Positions 56,560 to 64,000 of a stretch of DNA of 64,000 nt are shown in pieces. Below the pieces are notes generated by a model. It ran no database searches, was not told the DNA's origin, and saw only the letters and a program-made list of their open reading frames with translations. How positions within the stretch are numbered: position 1 is the first letter of the stretch; every line of letters begins with the position of its first letter. The DNA is taken from positions 5,393,501 to 5,457,500 of the forward strand of contig JAWRVZ010000013.1 of assembly GCA_037043235.1 (NCBI GenBank). The letters run 5' to 3'. This stretch comes from Rhodeus uyekii. Its lineage: Eukaryota > Chordata > Actinopteri > Cypriniformes > Acheilognathidae. The position numbers and the translations under genes were made by a program.

Positions 56560-59500
56560 CTATGACTTGCTTCCATTCTTCATTACCTTGGGAGTTGCCT
56601 CCATCCTTTCTGTGGAATCAGCTGGTTTAGCTACAGTGTTGTATTTTTGGCATAGATCGTGCATTTCCTGCAGGCATCCCTCAAGAGTCTTCACAAACAA
56701 ATCTGAGCTGGTCTCAGCACTGTCATGGAAGCTTGACACGCAGAAGAGGATGTGGTCCGTCTGAGGATTGTAGCAGGCTCCATAGCCGTTAGGGACAACA
56801 GGACCATAGCAGCAGAACATCTCCTCAGTTGTAGGAACCTATGCAAAGGCAAGCGTTTTTTTTTAACAAAAGAGATTGATGATCTAGTGCTAACTGTTTT
56901 CTAAAACTATTAAAATGAAGATGCATGCACATCCATTTTTAGGTCTATCTCTCATTATTTCAAAGTGAACCTGGCTTGTAGAGAGAATGAACTGGATGCT
57001 GGTGGCATAGGTTGGATCAGAAAACAGCTCTGGCTTTTCGAGTTTTAGCTCTCTGGCAATCTCTCGCAGCCCCAGCAAGTGATTGTCTATTGCCATCCCA
57101 GTGATTGCCTGTTTCCAAATAGAGGAAAAGCAATATTTTATTGTAGAGCAGACAGTATGGCAATCACAATTGATCATCACAATTAAACATGACTAACTGA
57201 CAGATTGTGTAATTCAAATTCAGCTGTCCATTTCACTTACTAGAATTGTATAATTGGTTTGGGCTTTAATGGCAGTCCAAAGCAGCTCCATTTTCTCAAC
57301 ATCCTTAATAAATATAGGAAGACGTGGGTTATTATTCATTCTTAAGCTATTACTGTTTTGACAATCTACACAGCATTGACTACAAATGAGTAGACCTTTG
57401 CATGAAATGCAGGGCAGCTTGAGTGAAGTGCAATGTAAACCAACTAAATTACATACAGTGATTTTGGAGCTATTGGCCATAGCTTTCACAAATGCTAAGG
57501 CCTCAGGTGTGGCGGAGCGAATGTTGTCAACTCGTCCCTCTTGAAAGCGGCGTATTGATGCACTTTCATAGGTGGGCACTAGACGTCCATGACATCTGAA
57601 TTTTAAAGGAAAATACATAAATCTCTTTTCTATAGCACTAATATATCTCAAAGTTATAGAGAAGACTGACCTGTAAAATGCAAACTGAAGGGCAACTTGA
57701 ACATAAGCATCAGGACTCATGTTCTGTCTCTTGATGAACTCTTTGCCATAACCAGTGAATTTGTTGACGTTCATGTCCAGATTTTTCACAAGTCTGTGGA
57801 AATTAACAGTTTGAAAGTCTCTTATGCCCATCAAGGCTGCATTTATTTAATAAAAAAATAAAAAAACACAGTAATATTGTGAAATATAACAATTTAATGT
57901 TTTCTAATTTTTAATATATGAAAATGTAATTTATTACTGAGAGGGCAAGATAAAAAAATTCAGCAGCTATTATACAGTCTTCAGTGTCTCATGATCCTTC
58001 AGAAATCATTCTAATATGCTGATTGGGTGCTCAAGAAACATTTCTTATTATTAATGTAGAAAACATTTCCGCTGCTTTTTTGTGGAAAACATGCTACTTT
58101 TTTGGAGTCTTTGATACACAGTACAGAATAGCAATAACAATAAAAAGAACGGAATTTACTTTATCTGAAATAGAAATCTTTCTAAAATTAATTTTTTTAT
58201 CAACTTAATATATCTTAAATGCATACATTTCTTTCAAGCTAAAAATCTTACCAACTCCACACTTTTAAATGACAAATAAACCCTAAAGATGCTAAAACAT
58301 TCCTTTTATTCTACGCAATTTTATTTAAAAGTATGTATTTATAAGTGAAATAAAAAACTAAATCACTTTCCTGTGATAATTTGAGGTCTTCTAATCTAGA
58401 GTGTTTTAATAGTATAAACAAAGCCTAGTGTAATTAAGAAATGGCAAGCTATATGAATAATACGTGTTAGTTTGTTTAGAGCTTGCTACCCTGATGTACT
58501 ATCACCTGTTTTATTGACTTACCTCTGTAGTTTATCTGTTGAGACCTTGAGAAACGTTTGGATATCTGTCGAGCATTTCCAGCGCAGTCGTCTTGGGGCA
58601 GGAAGCTCACTCATGCTGGACGCTCTCACCAGCTTAGAAGGGCTTCCCCTCCTGTGAGGGAAACAATCTTATAGTCCATCACATTGCATATTCACTAGCT
58701 TAGTTGCTATTCTTAGACTGTGTGGGTATATTTCTCAAGTTGTCTCATTAGAGTTTGAGTCTTTGGCAAATACATAAATGCAACAACTGTGCTAGTGAGA
58801 ATAAGCAAAAGGATATTACAGATTCTTTCAGAAGTGGATGTATTCATTGCAATTGCCAGACCAAAAGAGAATTCTGGATAAATAAATAGTTACTTTGAAA
58901 TTAATTTATATAAATAAAATAATAGTTTGGCTTACATGTATCGCAGTAGATATTCTGTGCATTGCACGAGCACTATTCCCTCAAAAGGGGAGTGTTCACA
59001 TACAACGCCGCAGCATCCATCTGCACCTATCACAAACTGCAATCATTACAGTAGTTTAATTTTGGAAAATCATCTTCTTAGTCAATTTAGATCCAAATGT
59101 GAGCTTTCTACCTGCATGGGCTTGTCGTACCAGCGGTTGCCCCCGTTTTTGTCTGCGCCCCCTCCGTGGAGCATCAGCGAAGCTCGGTTGGTATCAGTCA
59201 GTTCAATGCCAGACGGCTCGTCCAAACACACCAGACACAGACAGCGTTCAATCATGTCTAGAGAGTCCCTGTTGGTAGAATCTGCACACAGTTGAGAGCT
59301 ATTACATTTTATGTGTGAATTCCATTAACCTGTAAAGCATTTCTTTTTTATCAGGGGAATTTTTTAGCAGCTCTCTCACAAGTTGTTTTGTTTCTTAATA
59401 TTCGGGTGTCAGATTGCAGGTCAAGTAACATATACAGCTTGTATAGCTGAGGATAAATGATGTCTGACCTTTGATCAGAATGCTGCGAGCCTCAGCCCAC

Positions 59501-61733
59501 TGTGTTCTGCCATCTGATGTGAGCAGACCGATAGCAGGCAGACGCTCCTCTTCAATGTCTGCCATCTTTCTGATTCGCTCCAGCTGAGTGTAAAGGTCTT
59601 TTTCATTCAGTCGGCGAAAGTTTATCACCACGTCGAGAACAAAAAACTGAAAACACATAGCAGAAAGCAGCAACAGATCTTTGTCTTTACAGACTGCTTG
59701 TGACTTTTTGAGACAAACTTAACCATATCTAAAAGAAAGATGTAACTTAGATTTGGTACCAGGTGAAGTAATACCTACCTGATTCTTGCAAGCCACTATT
59801 ATATGTTCGGGCTCAGGCATAACCGTACTCTTCTGAGCCACTAAAGTGTCATTTTTTGGTCCTGGCAGACGGTAGGAGGTGAAGACCTTGTAGTATTGAT
59901 CCATACACAGAGGTTTCCCGGCCAGCTGCCCCCGAGCGTAGTCTACAGGGAGAGCACGTCTGCAACAAGCAGCAATGTTCATTGTGCTAGAAGCTGATTA
60001 CATGTGAAAACAAGGAATAAAACTTACCCATCAATAAGTGATTTATACTCTAATATGCCAGAAATGAGATGGGCGGCAAATCTGTTGAGAAAAAAATATG
60101 CAAGTGTTTATAAATACACTACCGTTTAAAACATTTTCTCAAGTCTCTTATGCTCACCAAGGGTGTGTTTATTTTTACAGTAAGAACAGTAATGTGAAAT
60201 ATTACTTTTGATCAATTTAATACATCCCAAGTGAATAAAAGTATTAATTTCTTTAAAATAAATAAATATATATATTCATGAAAGAAAACACAATGCAATG
60301 GCACTTAAGCAATTTGGGTCTATTAACAAAGTCAATAGTTTCATTTTATATTCTATGAGTAACAGACTAATTCAAGACTGTTGCCTACCAATATGAAACT
60401 ACTTATATTTATCTTTTAATACAAAATGTAAAAACAATCTATTGCAAACTTAACTTATGTTAAGCCTAAAATGTCCGTTATATGATGTATGTTTCCGATA
60501 GTCTTTCATTTTTTGACTTAAATCAACATCAAGTAAGGGTGGAAGGTACACTTTGTTTACACGCTTACTGATCCGTAGATTAAACTATGCTGAATGGAAA
60601 ATCTGATTTTAGTTAATGAGCCCCTCAATTACACCGCCATATGGAGTTACATATCGGTAGTTGGATGATGGGATCATGCAGGTTACAGATCTGACAGCTA
60701 TGAACAAGCCTAATGCGTATACAGTATCCTTAACTTGTTATGTTGACATTGCATTTCCATTTAAATAAACTGATATCAGTCACAATTGTCATCTCAGTTT
60801 TTAGGAATAAAAATGGCCTCTGCTGTATCCCCAGAGTCCTGTACCTGAGGACGTCACTTTGACCCCTGAAGTTCTGCTTAGGAAAGACCATGACAGGACT
60901 GGAGTTGACTGGTAGTGCTAATCTGTTGCTCAAATACATGTCTTCGAGCCAGTAGTCATACACCTTAGATATTGATCAAGAGAGGTTATGAGCAAATAAA
61001 TAACTTATTTTGCAGAATGTGCCTGCACATTAAAGCAAAGTTTTTTACAGCAAAGTAATTTTTTTATCAGATAGTGCAGTCTTTACCCAATTGGCCTTCT
61101 GATCGCTTCTCTCCAGTAACTTTTTCTGAAGAAGTTCTCCCATCCCACCAGGTTCTCCAAATTTCTCTACAATAGCCTTTGTCTTTCGGAACTGCTCCTC
61201 TGGTATGAGATGACTCGTGCTCTTCAGGTACATGTCCAGTGTTTGCTGCAAAGGGGGCACTGGGAGCTTCGGAAGGCCCTAAATTGAGATCACGTTCAGA
61301 GCTTTATTGTGATTCAGTCATTTATATTTGAGCATCAGGGACAGCTTCTGCTTAAGTATCATTTGTTTTCTTGATCTTATAGTTTTGGAGCTAATGAGTC
61401 TCTAGTCTAATTAGCCTTGACAGAGTCCTAGTAAATATTTCAAGCTCCAAGTGATCCCTGACAAGTGTTATATTTAAATATTTTTTTCCTGTGTGCAACA
61501 AGATCACTTCTGCTATAACTGCATGTATAAAAAAATATGATCATCATAATATGCGTATTATCAACAATGTAGATTTCCATGGTTGTTTGTAATTGTTGTT
61601 AAAAGGGAATGTTTGGAAGATATTGTTTGGTTAAGCCATATAATACAAACATTTTTACATGGAGAAATGTTAGTATTTTGCTCACATTTGCATCTCCCGT
61701 GTCTCTTGCTTGTTCCCTTTTCAAAACCGGCAT
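56560..61733 (-). CDS. CHAT: Choline O-acetyltransferase, complete, 14 coding exons
   Basis: Cytosolic enzyme of cholinergic neurons: acetyl-CoA + choline to acetylcholine. Exons on the - strand: 61733-61686, 61278-61087, 60963-60845, 60081-60028, 59959-59779, 59646-59469, 59281-59112, 59036-58936, 58651-58523, 57793-57671, 57595-57457, 57303-57241, 57108-56971, 56838-56560. They total 1914 bases and 637 residues (rat 640), all GT-AG and in frame. The choline/carnitine acyltransferase fold markers are present: GLPKLPVPPLQQT near the N-terminus, the catalytic histidine in VVCEHSPFEG (His329), RLVPTYESASIRRF, ITGMAIDNHLLGLRE, and the C-terminal MFCCYGPVVPNGYGACYNP. The start chosen gives MPVLKREQARDTGDAN; the same frame meets a stop in the presumed upstream exon, so no longer form is available through it. 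Teleosts often keep two copies (chata, chatb); which one this is cannot be told here. Confidence 0.97.
57826..58260 (+). mobile_element. CTACCGTTCA-family element in a CHAT intron
   Basis: Contains the family blocks catcaaggctgcatttattt, catgatccttcagaaatcat and ggtgctcaagaaacatttc, and ends aaatcttaccaactccacac. It inflates the intron between the 58523 and 57793 exons and starts about 30 bases from the latter. Confidence 0.65.
58936..59036 (-). other. CHAT: CHAT exon with catalytic histidine
   Basis: The exon reads FVIGADGCCGVVCEHSPFEG and on to TEYLLRYM. The His in E-H-S-P-F corresponds to the catalytic base of choline/carnitine acyltransferases (rat ChAT His334). The acceptor is gattgcag and the donor is ACAT|GTAAGC. 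Confidence 0.93.
60118..60270 (+). repeat. CTACCGTTCA-family fragment in a CHAT intron
   Basis: Starts cactaccgtttaaaacattt, then gctcaccaagggtgtgttta and acagtaagaacagtaatgtg; the middle of the family is deleted before ttgatcaatttaatacatcc. Confidence 0.6.
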
Positions 61734-62095
61734 CCTCAAAGTTATAGAATTCAGTGAAAAAAGATGAAAATCCACTGATGCTTTTCCCAGTTCCCCCTGG
61801 AACAGATATACAGGTATGACAGAAAGCTTGCAATAGATATAACCATCCATAAAATAACAAAAACACTGTGATATCTTTTTTTTTAATCAGCCACATAGGT
61901 TAGACAAGGCTATTAGCAACCTTAAAATATTCAAAATGAATTTTAGTATTAAATTATAGAATCCATTTTCCTCTTGAATGTAAAGGAGATAGAACATATT
62001 TGTATCAGTTTTGAATTTGTTTATCTTTTTAGCTCTATGTGCTCCTTGATTGAAGAGGATCGTTCTTAAAAAATTTAAATTTAAGAAATACTCAC

Positions 62096-62170
62096 CAAAA
62101 TGCCGTACTCTTTGTCGAGTCCACGGGTGTCTCAAAGGGTTTCATCCAGATTCATAGTCCCGACGTGTTT
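62096..62170 (-). other. Candidate 5' noncoding exon of CHAT
   Basis: On the - strand a strong donor, CATTTTG|GTGAGT, ends at 62096. It faces the acceptor ctgttccag just upstream of the first coding exon (exon sequence 61796-61734 would be 5' UTR). In the frame of the CHAT start codon the candidate exon has a short ATG frame of seven codons closed by TGA, then an open run without ATG. This resembles the alternative noncoding 5' exons of mammalian CHAT. The left end and the transcription start are not determined. Confidence 0.45.
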
Positions 62171-62781
62171 TATTAAGAGGAAAGTGCCGTTGATGGTGTC
62201 TGCTAACTTGTTTCAGACGGCATACTTGCGTCCCATTCATTGCAAGTCAGGAGCTTCTTAGGATGCTCCTCAGGAAAGATGCTGAAGGAGCGGTACCTTT
62301 CTCAGACTCCTCCCACTAAACTCCATTCGCCCACTGCCGCATCTGTCAGCCCCACCTCAGACTCACTTTAAGCCAAGTCCTTGAAAGACATTTATAACCA
62401 CCTTTTCAAATCTCGGTGAAGAAAAAATGCCCTTACGCGAACGCGCTCGTTTAATTAAAACGAAAAGAAGAAAATCTTATCTTGCACCATAAGCAATTGT
62501 TTTTTATTCTCCTTTTAAATAAATAGCTTCGATTTACTTCTGTTTTGCAAAAAGCCTCGTGTACATTCCCCCCTTGATACGTCTATTTTTTTATTTATCT
62601 TAATCGCTTTATAATTATGAATCAGTTGTGAAGGTGCAAGAATGCTTTTTTTATTATAGATGTAGTGTATAGCTATTTATAATGATATCCTGTTCATGCA
62701 TGTATATTTGCGTGTCTTTTTTGTTGTTGCTTTTTTATGCTTTTCTCTGCACAAAAACATGAAACTCATTAGTGGACGACA

Positions 62782-62787
62782 TTTATT
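62782..62787 (-). promoter_or_regulatory. Candidate SLC18A3 polyadenylation signal
   Basis: The - strand reads AATAAA about 690 bases after the VAChT stop, in AT-rich DNA upstream of the candidate CHAT 5' exon. Position is plausible; there is no other support. Confidence 0.3.
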
Positions 62788-63473
62788 TCGATTTCTTTTT
62801 TTCTGTCACTCACTAATAAATCATTGTCATTTGTAAGAAAAATGTCAACCAAATTTCGATGTAGATTTGTAAATGTGTCTGAAAGTGTAGATGCTTGAAG
62901 GGAGTTACAGACACGGCGTCTCACAGATTTTCTTTTAATTATGTACATTTGATATGCACATATGTACACCATTATATTCCATAATATACAGTAACGCATT
63001 CCAGAAACACACCCTAAACATTTAATACTTGAAACAGACACTGAAAAGGCAGGATTCACACCAGTTCCATCATTGTTTTCTATGAAGGTGTCAGGTGAAA
63101 TTTTGCATATTATTTGTAACAGCACAAATTCGGCGGAATAAGTTCAACGAAGGCCCATTTAATACGTACACACGCGTCTTCATATTTAATATGTTCGCAC
63201 CATAGTTATATCCCTGAATACAACTTAATACAGCGGAATACAGTGACTTTTTTTTCTTTTCTTTTTTTTTGTTACATTTCTTGTATTGGAGAAAAAAAAT
63301 ATTGAGCTCATAATTTCAGTAAATTGAATCAATCATTTTAAGATTGTATGCCGTTCACCAATAGTTTTCTTCCAGACAATGAGTAACATGTAAATGAGTG
63401 AATGAACAACATTTATATTCAGCAGAGGTTTTAAACAGGATTGTACCAGATGACCTAGGACAGACGACTCAGA

Positions 63474-64000
63474 CTATATGTATTCTAGCTCAGACGTCTC
63501 TTCTTCAGAGAACGACTTTGATTGTCCTGCAAATGTCCCGTTCTCGTCGATGGGCACGCAGTTACCGGATGAATTGTAGCCGTGCTTCTTTCTTTGGCGT
63601 TCCTCCATTCTGATCGTGTCGTACAGACCTGTGGCTCCCTCCTCCAGTAACATGTTTCTCTCGGAGTGGGATGGTTTCATTAAACACACGTTGCGCAGGA
63701 AAAGCAGGGCTGGTGCGTAGAGTACGTTCGCCAGACCCATGCCCAGATTAAGTTGCACAAAACCTAGATCGTGCACTATTTTACCGGCCACGATGGGCCC
63801 CAGCGCGTAGGCAACACAGTAGGAGATGTCTGCAATAGCGTACACACTACCATACACAGACACGTGACGGACGTCCACGAGAAAAGCAAGTGTGGGTAAT
63901 AAAGCTGTGTCTACCAGTGCAATACCGAAACAAATACCACACAGGGGAATTATCAACTGCTCAAAGTTTTTGCAAGCCGGCACAATACAAGAGCTGGCAC
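63474..64000 (-). CDS. SLC18A3: Vesicular acetylcholine transporter, C-terminal 174 residues (runs off window)
   Basis: VAChT exchanges vesicular protons for cytosolic acetylcholine in synaptic vesicles (major facilitator superfamily, 12 membrane spans). The open frame continues to the window edge. Visible are the last three membrane spans: around IIPLCGICFGIALVDTALL, VYAIADISYCVAYALGPIVAG (with the conserved intramembrane Asp of the ADISY motif) and LGMGLANVLYAPALLFL. The cytosolic tail follows. It keeps the acidic/dileucine sorting signal SERNMLLEE (mammals SERDVLLDE) and GLYDTIRMEER, and ends in an acidic stretch. The gene lies upstream of CHAT on the same strand, the conserved cholinergic-locus arrangement. 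In mammals it is intronless, which agrees with the uninterrupted frame here. Confidence 0.96.
   Translation of the reverse strand, partial: ASSCIVPACKNFEQLIIPLCGICFGIALVDTALLPTLAFLVDVRHVSVYGSVYAIADISYCVAYALGPIVAGKIVHDLGFVQLNLGMGLANVLYAPALLFLRNVCLMKPSHSERNMLLEEGATGLYDTIRMEERQRKKHGYNSSGNCVPIDENGTFAGQSKSFSEEETSELEYI

Larger units (their letters stand above)
61797..63473. other. CHAT 5' flank / SLC18A3 3' flank
   Basis: Between VAChT and the first CHAT coding exon: VAChT 3' UTR on the right, the candidate CHAT 5' exon at 62096. 62200-62400 is locally GC-richer and may be CHAT promoter. No other gene seen. Confidence 0.5.

Noticed and set aside
61887..62135. An N-terminal CHAT extension encoded upstream (MRHPW...RHFG)
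   Set aside because: Its frame at the donor (phase 1) does not match the phase needed at 61796; the matching frame has a stop.

Overview
The window is vertebrate nuclear DNA. Its genes are split by GT-AG introns in an AT-rich background full of microsatellites and DNA-transposon debris. The repeats (Tc1-like elements, pogo/Tigger-like and other short inverted-repeat elements, an L2-like LINE tail, a tRNA-derived SINE) are of the kinds common in teleost fish, especially cyprinid relatives of zebrafish. No species can be named from the sequence alone.

Five genes form a block whose order and orientation match the human 10q11 neighbourhood PARG-OGDHL-C10orf53-CHAT-SLC18A3. On the + strand, 7816-25994 holds the last 11 exons of poly(ADP-ribose) glycohydrolase (C-terminal 407 residues with the catalytic macrodomain; the 5' part was not found). 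30153-51596 holds a complete 22-exon OGDHL (1008 residues, mitochondrial 2-oxoglutarate dehydrogenase-like E1). On the - strand, 53015-53503 is a compact three-exon homolog of C10orf53 (UPF0728, 92 residues), tail-to-tail with OGDHL. 56560-61733 is a complete 14-exon choline acetyltransferase (637 residues), and 63474-64000 is the 3' end of the vesicular acetylcholine transporter gene. Every exon junction was checked for reading-frame continuity.

The last two genes are the cholinergic locus: ChAT makes acetylcholine and VAChT loads it into synaptic vesicles. They lie in the same orientation with VAChT upstream, the arrangement conserved across animals. PARG (nuclear poly(ADP-ribose) turnover) and OGDHL (TCA cycle) are syntenic neighbours without an obvious functional link to them.

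Introns and intergenic DNA hold most of the repeats. They include a precisely datable nested insertion (3017-4027), a decayed Tc1 element with both ends preserved (33264-34495), a truncated Tc1 element (17523-18417), an L2-like LINE 3' end (20575-21407), a SINE with a foldable tRNA head (11820-11975), and long simple repeats, two of which abut PARG splice acceptors. I found no prokaryotic-type system, CRISPR array or undescribed gene cluster. The most unusual points are an Asp-to-Glu change in the OGDHL thiamine-diphosphate/Mg motif, a partial duplicate of an OGDHL exon in the next intron, and the easily missed C10orf53 gene.
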